Shown here: piece after piece, positions 1 to 6,577 of the stretch
How positions within the stretch are numbered: position 1 is the stretch's first letter
Layout: each line of letters begins with the position of its first letter
NCBI GenBank assembly: GCA_026983935.1
Contig: JALSTC010000589.1
Coordinates: 1 to 9,924, forward strand
From: Ardenticatenia bacterium
GTDB lineage: Bacteria > Chloroflexota > Anaerolineae > Aggregatilineales > Ch27
Length of the DNA stretch: 9,924 nucleotides
Direction: 5' to 3'
Position numbers and translations under genes: made by a program
Notes under the pieces: model-generated
Seen by the model: only the letters and a program-made list of their open reading frames with translations
The model's database searches: none
Told to the model about the DNA's origin: nothing

Positions 1-386
1 AGCCCTGGCCACTGGCCGCTCCAGTTGGCGACGGTCAGAATCGGCCCGCGGTGGTCGCGCAGCCCGGCCAGCACGTGGTGGCTGTACTGCCAGACGGCTT
101 CGGCCACGATCAGCGGCGCATCAGGGTGGATGTTCTTGAAGACATCCATGCCCATGCGCTGGCTGGAAATGAAGCCGTGCCTTTCGACCGGATCGTAGGG
201 GTGGCCGCGCTTGACGGTGACGCCCTGCTCGGCGAAGGCGGCGATGATCCGCCGCTCCATCTCCTCTTGCGCAGGCCAGCAGACCTGATTGGCGGAAAGC
301 CGCAGGTCGCCGCTGGCGACGAGCACCGCCTCATTTGGCCCGACGGGTTCGGGTTCCGGCACTTCCGGTAATGTATAGGCACACAT
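1..386 (-). CDS. Fucose/arabinose isomerase-like sugar isomerase, N-terminal part (cut by window edge)
   Basis: The gene starts at an ATG (386-384 on the minus strand) behind a purine-rich ribosome site, GAAGGAGAAGGA, and stays open for 128 codons to the window edge. Residues 21-31 read VLVASGDLRLS. They are followed by NQVCWPAQEEM, HGFISSQRMGMD, an AEAVWQYSHH segment and ILTVANWSGQWPG. From memory these match sugar isomerases annotated as L-fucose/L-arabinose isomerase family (COG2407-like), and they do not match the classical AraA N-terminus. Such enzymes interconvert an aldose and its ketose in the cytoplasm. The gene lies 19 bases after the araB stop, so the two are very probably co-transcribed, with the isomerase making the ketose that AraB phosphorylates. 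The metal-binding C-terminal part is outside the window, so substrate and intactness cannot be judged. The family call is fairly sure and the substrate is inference. Confidence 0.8.
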   Translation of the reverse strand, partial: MCAYTLPEVPEPEPVGPNEAVLVASGDLRLSANQVCWPAQEEMERRIIAAFAEQGVTVKRGHPYDPVERHGFISSQRMGMDVFKNIHPDAPLIVAEAVWQYSHHVLAGLRDHRGPILTVANWSGQWPG

Positions 387-405
387 CTTCCTTCTCCTTC
401 ATCAC

Positions 406-2004
406 TTATGAGGGGCGCAAAGCCCGCAGCCGCTTGAGCGGCGACTCCGGATCACGCCCGAACAGATCAACCAGCCGCCTGTATTCGGCGTAAAGCGCCT
501 GGTAGGTGGGCTGGTGCGCTTCCTGCGGCCTGACGGTGCGGCTTGGCGGCGGGACCATCGCGCCGATGGCATCGGTGATGGTCGCATGTGCCCCCCCCGC
601 CACCGCGCCCAGGATAGCCGCCCCCAGGGCGCTGGCATGTTCCGTTGCGCTGATTTCGAGGGGCAGCCCGGTCACATCGGCGTAGATTCCCAGCAGCATA
701 TCGTTTTTTGTCAGGCCGCCGCCCGCCCGCAGTACCCGCGTCGGCAGCCCGGCATCGGCGAATGCTTCCACGATCAACTGCGTGCCGAAAGCCGTCGCTT
801 CGATCAGAGCGCGGTAAACTGCCTCCGGCGGCGTTTGCAGGTTATAGCCCAGCACAACACCACTCAGTTCGGCGTCCACCAATGGTGTACGGCAGCCGTT
901 CCACCAGTCCAGCGCCAGCAGTCCGCTTTCACCGGGTCGCAGGGTAGATGCTTTGGCCGTGAGATCGTCATGAGAGAGGCCGACATGCTGCGTATACCAG
1001 TTGAAGATATCGCCCACCGCGACCTGTCCGGCTTCATAGCCGAACCAGCCGGGCAGAATGCCGTCCTCGACCACGCCGCTGATGCCCTCCGCATGGACTT
1101 CGCGCGAGGCAACCAGCATGTGACAGGTGGACGTGCCCATCGCCATGTACATCATGCCGTCCCCGGCGACGCCCCCGCCGATGGCCCCGGCGTGCGCGTC
1201 AATGATGCCGACGGCGACCTTTACGTCGGGACGCAGCCCCAGCCGCTCCGCCCATTCTGCCGTCAGCGTGCCGACGATGTCGCCCGGCGGGGCGATCTCG
1301 CCCGCGCCCCTGGTGCTGTAAAAGTCGGCAAAGTCCGGGTTGAGCGCCCGCAGGTAGTCTTCTGAGGGATACCCTTCTACCTTATGCCACAGGCCTTTGA
1401 AGCCCGCCGCACAGGCATTGCGCACAAAGTGCCCGGTGAGCTGCCAGGCGACCCAGTCGCCGCCTTCGACGATCAGATCGGCTTTTGTGTAGACATCAGG
1501 CGCTTCTTCCAGGATTTGCAGTGCTTTGGGCAGCAGCCACTCTGACGAGATCACGCCCCCATAGCGCGGCAGCCACTTCTCGCTGCGCTCCGCTGCCAGC
1601 TCGGTGATGCGTGTCGCCTGCGGCTGTGCGGCGTGATGCTTCCACAGCTTGGGCCAGGCATGAGGTGTCCGCGCCATCTCCGGTATCTGGCACAGCGGCA
1701 GGCCCTCCTGCCGCACCGGCAGCACCGTGCAGGATGTGAAATCAATGCCCAGCCCCACCACCTGCGCCGGATTGTCGAGGGCCGCCACCACGTCGCGCAC
1801 GGCGGCAGCCATGCTGTTCAGCCAGTCCGACGGACTCTGCAATGCCCACTCCGGGCCGAGCGGGACATCGCCCTCCGGCAGGCGCTGGTCAATCACCCCG
1901 TGTGCATACGGCGCGACTGCCGTTGCCAGGATGGCCCCGCTCTGCGTGTCGACTGCCAGTGCACGCACCGACAGCGTGCCAAAGTCCAGTCCAATGGCCA
2001 GCAT
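406..2004 (-). CDS. araB: Ribulokinase AraB (FGGY carbohydrate kinase)
   Basis: This encodes a 532-residue FGGY-family kinase that in characterised members phosphorylates L-ribulose with ATP to L-ribulose 5-phosphate in the cytoplasm. The length is slightly shorter than the usual ~560. Visible motifs are the N-terminal phosphate-binding DFGTLS (residues 7-12), GIDFTSCT (86-93), WKHHAAQ (121-127), GGDW (181-184), the probable catalytic Asp in IIDAH (D269), MGTSTCH (289-295), LALDWWNG (363-370) and the C-terminal ATP-site AGGGLTKND (427-435). Along its length it resembles Bacillus subtilis AraB as I recall it, including HGVID and EATAFGT. I chose the ATG at 2004 because AGGAGG lies just upstream and the kinase fold begins there. 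The frame is open to 2172, but that extension runs through the likely promoter. It leads the minus-strand operon with the isomerase. A run of eight G codes for G470-G471. Other pentulokinase substrates cannot be excluded. Confidence 0.93.
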   Translation of the reverse strand: MLAIGLDFGTLSVRALAVDTQSGAILATAVAPYAHGVIDQRLPEGDVPLGPEWALQSPSDWLNSMAAAVRDVVAALDNPAQVVGLGIDFTSCTVLPVRQEGLPLCQIPEMARTPHAWPKLWKHHAAQPQATRITELAAERSEKWLPRYGGVISSEWLLPKALQILEEAPDVYTKADLIVEGGDWVAWQLTGHFVRNACAAGFKGLWHKVEGYPSEDYLRALNPDFADFYSTRGAGEIAPPGDIVGTLTAEWAERLGLRPDVKVAVGIIDAHAGAIGGGVAGDGMMYMAMGTSTCHMLVASREVHAEGISGVVEDGILPGWFGYEAGQVAVGDIFNWYTQHVGLSHDDLTAKASTLRPGESGLLALDWWNGCRTPLVDAELSGVVLGYNLQTPPEAVYRALIEATAFGTQLIVEAFADAGLPTRVLRAGGGLTKNDMLLGIYADVTGLPLEISATEHASALGAAILGAVAGGAHATITDAIGAMVPPPSRTVRPQEAHQPTYQALYAEYRRLVDLFGRDPESPLKRLRALRPS

Positions 2005-2103
2005 ATCGCCTCCTCTCTCTTGAAAATGACCCGCAGCGCCCGGTGGCTGCTGTTCTGCGGCGGTTGTACTGTCATTATACACCGGGGCGCTTCGAGACCT
2101 GTC
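2005..2103 (-). promoter_or_regulatory. Candidate araB promoter and 5' leader
   Basis: On the minus strand a perfect TATAAT -10 hexamer sits at 2079-2074, about 70 bases before the araB start and surrounded by GC-rich DNA. The matching -35 is poor: the best GACA-type element at 2103-2098 or slightly further out is not a consensus hexamer, so an activator may be needed. The leader ends in the strong AGGAGG ribosome site just before 2004. I see no terminator or riboswitch-like structure in the leader. Confidence 0.5.
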
Positions 2104-2213
2104 GTTTGTTTTCGCTTGCACTTGTGACTTTACGCAGAATCGCCCCGATGTCAATTCGCGGGGGACTGACAATCCGGCGTGGTCGGTCGTGGCTTGTTAC
2201 CAAATTCTCAAAC

Positions 2214-2243
2214 TTGACTCCGCTCTTTAATTTATGCTATTTT
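2214..2243 (+). promoter_or_regulatory. Candidate promoter of the lacI-family/ABC operon
   Basis: TTGACT at 2214-2219 matches five of six -35 bases. TATTTT at 2238-2243, after an 18-base spacer, is a plausible -10; TATGCT at 2233-2238 is an alternative with a different upstream partner. Transcription would start near 2250, immediately before the palindrome at 2252-2265. The surrounding AT-rich patch contrasts with the GC-rich genes on both sides. Confidence 0.5.
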
Positions 2244-2251
2244 GTGAGCAG

Positions 2252-2265
2252 TGCACACGTGTGCA
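2252..2265. promoter_or_regulatory. Probable LacI-family operator, perfect 14-bp palindrome
   Basis: TGCACACGTGTGCA is its own reverse complement, with a central CG step as in most LacI-family operators. It sits between the candidate promoter and the regulator start at 2282, roughly at +2 to +15 of the predicted transcript. A repressor bound there would block its own operon. The regulator that would bind it is encoded directly downstream and has the hinge leucine expected to wedge into a central CpG. The site is seen directly and the function is inferred. I did not find a second good copy in the araB promoter. Confidence 0.6.
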
Positions 2266-2281
2266 TTACGAGGTCGTTCCC

Positions 2282-3298
2282 GTGCCTGTGACTATCAAAG
2301 ACATCGCCAGGGCCGCCAGGATGTCTCATTCAACGGTTTCGCGTGCGCTGCGCAATCATCCGTCCGTCTCAGCGGAGACGACGGCGCGTATCCAGCGGAT
2401 TGCCGAAGAGATGGGCTACGTCCCCAGCGCGGTTGCCCGCAGCCTCAAAACCAGCCGCACCCGCGTGATCGGGGTTATCGTCAATCGGATCGCCGATCCG
2501 TTCTTCAGCCGCGTGCTTGACGGGATTCAAGATGTGGTACAGGATAGGACATACAGCCTGTTTCTGGCCTCTGCCAACTATGGCTTAAATGACGATCAGG
2601 CGATTCAGGCGATGGTTGAGCGGCGGATTGATGGGTTGATCATCTGCGCCACGTACATGACCCGTGAATACCGGGAGCGGCTGGACAGGCAGGGTGTACC
2701 GAGTGTGCTGGTGCATAACCGCTCCGCTGAGGATGCCGAAAACGCGATCTACCACGACGATATCTTCGGCGGGCAGCAGATGACTCGCCACCTGATCGAT
2801 CTGGGGCATCGGCGCATTGCTTACCTGGGTAATGCCCATGCCGGGCGCAGTTCTCATGAGCGGCTGCAGGGCTACCGCATGGCTCACGCTGAGGCTGGCT
2901 TGTCTGTTCGTGAGGACTATGTGCTGGAGGCGAACAGCGGCACGGCGCAAAGCGGTGCCTGGGGGGCGTCGACTCTGATGGCTCTGTCGGAACCGCCTAC
3001 CGCCCTTTTTTGTTACAATGATCTGATGGCTATCGGGGCCATGAGTGCCCTGCAAAAAGCCGGATTGCAGGTGCCGGGGGATTGGTCGATTGTGGGGTTT
3101 GACAATATCACACTCTCGGCTTTTGTGAATCCGCCGCTGACCACGTTTGACCAGCCCAAATACAGACTGGGTCAGCAGGCGGCCCGGATGATGTTTGACC
3201 TGCTGGACGACGACAGCGAGGCTGCACCTCGCCCCGGCATCGTGATCCTGCGGGGCAGCCTTCTGGCACGCGAATCTGCCGCCCCGCCTGCGGAATAG
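2282..3298 (+). CDS. LacI-family sugar-responsive transcriptional repressor
   Basis: This is a 338-residue repressor with the usual LacI/GalR layout. A helix-turn-helix at residues 4-25 (VTIKDIARAARMSHSTVSRAL) has His16-Ser17 at the two recognition-helix specificity positions. A hinge helix follows around YVPSAVARSLKTS, then a periplasmic-binding-protein-like sensor domain starting at RVIGVIVNRIADPFFS, with CYNDLMAIGAM and IVGFDN near the end. I chose the GTG at 2282 because GAGG lies eight bases upstream and the helix-turn-helix starts three residues later. The in-frame ATG at 2234 would fall inside the promoter. It is the first gene of the transport operon, with only 35 bases between its stop and the permease start, so it most likely represses the transporter and itself. 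The divergent araB operon is a possible second target. The inducer is unknown. Confidence 0.92.
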   Translation: MPVTIKDIARAARMSHSTVSRALRNHPSVSAETTARIQRIAEEMGYVPSAVARSLKTSRTRVIGVIVNRIADPFFSRVLDGIQDVVQDRTYSLFLASANYGLNDDQAIQAMVERRIDGLIICATYMTREYRERLDRQGVPSVLVHNRSAEDAENAIYHDDIFGGQQMTRHLIDLGHRRIAYLGNAHAGRSSHERLQGYRMAHAEAGLSVREDYVLEANSGTAQSGAWGASTLMALSEPPTALFCYNDLMAIGAMSALQKAGLQVPGDWSIVGFDNITLSAFVNPPLTTFDQPKYRLGQQAARMMFDLLDDDSEAAPRPGIVILRGSLLARESAAPPAE

Positions 3299-3333
3299 TG
3301 TTTGCTGCGGGACAGACCGGAGGAAAAGAAACG

Positions 3334-4338
3334 TTGAGCACGCTGACCACCAACCTGGTTCGTTTTCGCCATCGTCTTGCTGATATGCCGGAAGCCGTCA
3401 CGCTGATCACCTTTGTGATCGTTTTCCTGTTCTTTTCCCTTGCAGCGGCTAACTTCCTGACGCCCTTTGCGCTGACGAATGTGCTCACGTTTGCCAGCGT
3501 GAACGGCGTGGTGGTGCTCGGCGTTGCCATGCTGATGATCTCCGGGGAGTTTGATCTGTCCGTCGGGGCGACTCTGGCTGTGGCGGGGTACGTTTTCGCG
3601 CTTTCCATCAACGCGGGAACTGCGCCGCTGGTGGCGATGCTGTTCGCCCTGATCGTCAGCGCGGTGCTGGGGCTGATCAATGGGCTGATCGTCACGCAGT
3701 CGGGTATTCCTTCTTTCATCACGACCCTGGGCACGATGCTGGCCTATCGCGGTATAGCCCGCGCCATCGGCGGTGGTGATATGGCTTCTTTCACAGCGGC
3801 GGAAAAGCCAATCTTGTTTACCGTCCTGAATGGCACAATAGACCCGCTGAACAATTTGTTTGATCCGGCGGCGAACTTCCGGGTATCCACCATCTGGTTT
3901 GCCGTGCTGGCAGTTGTCCTATCGCTGGTATTGATGCGCACCCGGTACGGCAACTGGACATTTGCCGTCGGTGGCAACCCCGGTGCAGCGCGGGCGCAGG
4001 GCGTCAACGTCAATCGTGTGAAGGTGCTCAACTTCATCCTCTGCGCCACACTGGCCGGTTTTGCCGGGCTCATTCAGTTCTCCCACCGGCTGAGCATTGA
4101 CCCTCTGCGCGGCGAAGGCGTGGAACTGGTGGCCGTCGCCGCCTCGGTGATCGGTGGGGTGAGCCTGTCCGGCGGTGTTGGGACACTTGTCGGGGCGACG
4201 CTGGGCGTCCTGCTGCTCAGTATGCTGGAGCAGGGGCTGGTGCTGATGCATCTGCCCATTCAGGTCTTCCGGGCGGTGGCGGGCGCGATCCTCATTCTGT
4301 CTGTTGCCATCAATACCTATATGAGCAGACGCGAGTGA
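3334..4338 (+). CDS. CUT2-type sugar ABC transporter permease 1 (RbsC-like)
   Basis: This 334-residue polytopic membrane protein belongs to the RbsC/AraH/XylH permease family (BPD_transp_2). It begins with a short polar stretch, then a hydrophobic segment (VTLITFVIVFLFFSLAAANF) and several more membrane spans. The family loop MLMISGEFDLSVGA and the cytoplasmic GGNPGAARAQGVNV segment, thought to contact the ATPase, are both clear, as is PSFITTLGT. A TTG at 3334 is preferred as start because GGAGG lies ten bases upstream. The in-frame GTG at 3298 overlaps the regulator stop and has no ribosome site. It would form the channel for a sugar delivered by the binding protein encoded next. It is a clear paralogue of permease 2 but has diverged outside the shared motifs, so the two may pair as a heterodimer. 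Confidence 0.92.
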   Translation: MSTLTTNLVRFRHRLADMPEAVTLITFVIVFLFFSLAAANFLTPFALTNVLTFASVNGVVVLGVAMLMISGEFDLSVGATLAVAGYVFALSINAGTAPLVAMLFALIVSAVLGLINGLIVTQSGIPSFITTLGTMLAYRGIARAIGGGDMASFTAAEKPILFTVLNGTIDPLNNLFDPAANFRVSTIWFAVLAVVLSLVLMRTRYGNWTFAVGGNPGAARAQGVNVNRVKVLNFILCATLAGFAGLIQFSHRLSIDPLRGEGVELVAVAASVIGGVSLSGGVGTLVGATLGVLLLSMLEQGLVLMHLPIQVFRAVAGAILILSVAINTYMSRRE

Positions 4339-4380
4339 AATATTGAAGCGGTAATTATTGGCACTGTGTAGTTGTGGAGA

Positions 4381-4388
4381 AAGGAGGT
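4381..4388 (+). promoter_or_regulatory. Strong Shine-Dalgarno-like AAGGAGGT without a nearby start codon
   Basis: AAGGAGGT is a full match to the anti-Shine-Dalgarno core, yet no ATG, GTG or TTG follows within the usual 4-13 bases. The next in-frame candidate is a TTG at 4413. It lies in the 131-base gap between permease 1 and the binding protein, whose own ATG at 4470 uses a weaker AAAAGGA site. It could be a ribosome standby site or a relic. The match is observed and any role is a guess. Confidence 0.3.
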
Positions 4389-4469
4389 CTGCCAGAAAAC
4401 ACCGGTTTCGCCTTGTTCGCCTTTCGCTTGATCCAATCGTCAACCTGTAGCATACAAAAGGATAAAAAG

Positions 4470-5432
4470 ATGAAGAAGTTCATGTTCCTCGCCCTTGTGC
4501 TTTTGCTGGTCTCGGTGATTCCTGCCGGGCAGCAGGCCGTTGCCCAGGATGATGAAATCAACATCATCATGGTTCAGCACGCCCTGTGTGCCTGGGATTC
4601 CTTCTGGTGTGTGGTGGAGCAGGGCATCCAGGATGCCGCCGATCAGCTTGGCGTGAACGTGACCGTGCTCGGCCCTGACTCCTTCGACCTGGATCGTGTT
4701 GCGGCCCTCATCGAAGAGGCCGTCGCCAGCCAGCCGGACGGCCTGGGTGTGACGGTGACCGACCCCGTGCTGTTTGCGGAGCCGATCAACCGCGCCATTG
4801 ACGCGGGTATTCCGGTGGTTGCCTACAATGCCGGGAACGGCCCGGACGTGGACGGCATCCCCTACATGACCTACATCGGCCAGGATGAGTATGCGGGCGG
4901 CTACCAGGGCGGCCTGCGGCTGGTGGCTGCCGGGGCAACCAGGGGCGTCTGTGTGAACCATCAGGTCGGCCATGCGGCCCTTGACCGCCGCTGCCAGGGC
5001 TTTACCGATGCGCTGGCCGAGAACGGCCTTGACGCGGAAGTGCTCGGCATCTCCAATGACCCGGCAGAGTCGCAGACCATCATTGACGACTACTATGCTT
5101 CCAACCCGGATGTGGATGCCTTCCTGACGCTCGGCCCGAACGGGGCCAACCCCTTCTATGCTTTCCTGGAAGCCGCAGGGCTGGGGCCGGGTGATGTGCT
5201 GCACGGCACGTTTGATGTCAGCCCGGAGATCGTGGCTCGCATCAAGGACGGCACGACGCTCTTCGGTATCGATCAGCAGCCCTACCTGCAGGGTTATATG
5301 ACCGTGCAGTGGCTGGTCTGGAATGTCCGCTTTGGCTTCACGCCTGCTGGCCCGGTGACCGCCACCGGCCCCGGCTTCGTGGACGCCAGCAACGTCGAAC
5401 TCGTCGAAGAACTGGCGGGCACCTACCGCTAG
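4470..5432 (+). CDS. Secreted sugar-binding protein of the ABC transporter (RbsB-like)
   Basis: This encodes a 320-residue solute-binding protein of the Peripla_BP_4/RbsB type that captures a monosaccharide or polyol outside the membrane and hands it to the permeases. A signal peptide is obvious: KK at residues 2-3, a hydrophobic core FMFLALVLLLVSVIP, and an AVA-type signal peptidase I site around residues 23-25. There is no lipobox cysteine. The mature part starts EINIIMVQH. It has an aromatic-rich patch (WDSFW, 42-46), PVVAYNAG (115-122), TYIGQDEYAGG (134-144) and a hinge-region RR at 173-174, all plausible ligand contacts. Cysteines at 40, 47, 161 and 175 could form disulfides. The ATG at 4470 is chosen for the signal peptide, with AAAAGGA upstream. 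The frame is also open back to 4374, but that would bury the signal sequence. Substrate is undetermined. Confidence 0.93.
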   Translation: MKKFMFLALVLLLVSVIPAGQQAVAQDDEINIIMVQHALCAWDSFWCVVEQGIQDAADQLGVNVTVLGPDSFDLDRVAALIEEAVASQPDGLGVTVTDPVLFAEPINRAIDAGIPVVAYNAGNGPDVDGIPYMTYIGQDEYAGGYQGGLRLVAAGATRGVCVNHQVGHAALDRRCQGFTDALAENGLDAEVLGISNDPAESQTIIDDYYASNPDVDAFLTLGPNGANPFYAFLEAAGLGPGDVLHGTFDVSPEIVARIKDGTTLFGIDQQPYLQGYMTVQWLVWNVRFGFTPAGPVTATGPGFVDASNVELVEELAGTYR

Positions 5433-5449
5433 ACCGACAGTCTTCACAT

Positions 5450-5488
5450 GGGGGGCCGGGGAAGCATCGCCTTCCCCGGCCAGCCCCC
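5450..5488 (+). other. Stable intercistronic hairpin after the binding-protein gene
   Basis: GGCCGGGGAAG (5454-5464) pairs perfectly with CTTCCCCGGCC (5471-5481) around a six-base loop. GGGG at 5450-5453 can pair with CCCC at 5484-5487 across a two-base bulge, lengthening the stem to about 15 pairs. It lies 18 bases after the binding-protein stop and about 50 before permease 2. No U-run follows, so a simple intrinsic terminator is unlikely. A 3'-end stabiliser that keeps binding-protein mRNA in excess over the downstream permease and ATPase fits the position, as known for other binding-protein operons. The hairpin is seen; the role is inferred. Confidence 0.6.
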
Positions 5489-5538
5489 TGTTTCCGGGCC
5501 TGCGTGGGCGGGCGCGATTTTCACGGGAAGCGATGCGT

Positions 5539-6546
5539 ATGAGCACGGCTGCGATCACCACTAAAACATTCCGGCACTGGCTGGCACGGTCGCCGGTTGT
5601 CGGCCCCCTGATCACGCTGGTGGTTATTTTTCTACTCTTTTCAGTGCGTATTCCTGGTTTTTTCTCGCTGCGGACGGTCTCCAACATCATCAATGCCACG
5701 ACGCTGGTCGGGACGGTCACCATCGGCATCACGATGCTGATGATCTCCGGCGAGTTTGACCTTTCCGTCGGGGCGCTGGTGGCCGTCGGCGGCTATCTGT
5801 TCGCCTTCAATACGATAGATGGCGGGTCACCACTGCTGGCAATCGTCCTGGCCGTTTTGGTTCCGGCGCTGCTGGGGGCGCTCAATGGCCTGATTCTGAT
5901 CTGGACGGGCATGCCATCGTTTATCATCACGCTGGGCACGCTTTCAATCTTTCGAGGGGGTGTCTGGCTGCTTTCCGGCGGATCACTGGTACAGACGCTG
6001 GACAGGCTGCCGGTCTATGAAGTCTTCAACGGGCGGCTGGACGTGCTGAACGATCTGCTGCCTGCCGGGGCCAACTTCCGTTCGGCCATGCTCTGGATGT
6101 TCGGGCTGGTGCTGATCTTCCAGTATGTCCTGACGCGCACACGCTATGGCAACCATGTGATGGCGGTCGGCGGCAATCCCGGCGCAGCACGGGCACAGGG
6201 CGTCAATGTCAAGCTGGTCAAAGTCGTCAACTTCATCATTTCCGGGGCGATGGCAGGAGTTGCGGGTGTGCTGCTGTTCAGCCAGTTTCGCTCGGTGCGC
6301 GTCGCCACAGGCGCGGGTGTTGAGCTGGATGCCATCGCGGCGGCAGTGGTCGGCGGCACGCTGCTCAGCGGCGGTTCGGGCAGCATCCTCGGCGGCATGG
6401 TCGGCGTGCTCCTGATCAGTACGCTGCGTTCCGGTGTGGTTCGGCTCAACATCCCCTTTATCCCGGCAGATAATTTCGAGGCAGTCGTCGGCGTGACTAT
6501 CGTCGCCGCCGCCGTCCTGAATCACTGGATACGCAGACGCGCCTGA
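5539..6546 (+). CDS. CUT2-type sugar ABC transporter permease 2 (RbsC-like)
   Basis: A second RbsC-family permease of 335 residues, paralogous to permease 1. Shared blocks include MLMISGEFDLSVGA, PSFIITLGT, a TRYGN motif and AVGGNPGAARAQGVNV. The C-terminal spans differ more. The protein opens with a polar tail, then a membrane segment (LITLVVIFLLFSV), and ends RRRA after the last span. I prefer the ATG at 5539, because GGGAAG sits eight bases upstream; the ATG at 5533, two codons earlier, is only two bases from that site. It follows the binding-protein gene after a 106-base gap containing a hairpin and precedes the ATPase by 31 bases. With permease 1 it probably builds an asymmetric membrane channel, although two separate homodimers sharing one ATPase are also possible. 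Confidence 0.92.
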   Translation: MSTAAITTKTFRHWLARSPVVGPLITLVVIFLLFSVRIPGFFSLRTVSNIINATTLVGTVTIGITMLMISGEFDLSVGALVAVGGYLFAFNTIDGGSPLLAIVLAVLVPALLGALNGLILIWTGMPSFIITLGTLSIFRGGVWLLSGGSLVQTLDRLPVYEVFNGRLDVLNDLLPAGANFRSAMLWMFGLVLIFQYVLTRTRYGNHVMAVGGNPGAARAQGVNVKLVKVVNFIISGAMAGVAGVLLFSQFRSVRVATGAGVELDAIAAAVVGGTLLSGGSGSILGGMVGVLLISTLRSGVVRLNIPFIPADNFEAVVGVTIVAAAVLNHWIRRRA

Positions 6547-6577
6547 GCCGGTCTGGTTACACTACTGAGGAAGAATC

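Noticed and set aside
51..371. Plus-strand frame of 106 codons and minus-strand frame of 90 codons (110-382) at the left edge
   Set aside because: Both are shadows of the isomerase-like gene, whose own frame runs off the window and shows conserved family segments.
514..1365. Open frame of 283 codons on the plus strand, antisense to araB
   Set aside because: Low-complexity shadow of araB with no recognisable domain, while every FGGY kinase motif is intact on the minus strand.
2117..2128. Second LacI-type operator near araB (TGCAC-TT-GTGAC)
   Set aside because: The half-sites resemble the main palindrome, but the spacing is two bases instead of four and one base mismatches, so it is no better than chance.
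2005..2172. 56-residue N-terminal extension of AraB
   Set aside because: The extension overlaps the TATAAT at 2074-2079, is not kinase-like, and the ATG at 2004 has AGGAGG directly upstream.
5450..5490. Intrinsic terminator splitting the operon after the binding-protein gene
   Set aside because: The stem is strong but is followed by TGTTTCCGG rather than a U-run, and no convincing promoter is visible between it and permease 2.
4440..5732. Open frame of 430 codons on the minus strand, antisense to the binding-protein gene
   Set aside because: It mirrors the real gene's codon structure in GC-rich DNA, has no recognisable motif, and runs across the intercistronic hairpin and into permease 2. 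The plus-strand gene has a signal peptide and family motifs.
3530..5780. Long direct DNA repeat marking a recent duplication or mobile element
   Set aside because: The similar stretches (for example around 3530-3571 and 5738-5779) are conserved coding motifs of the two permeases, with synonymous differences and wide divergence elsewhere; no flanking repeat or transposase is present.
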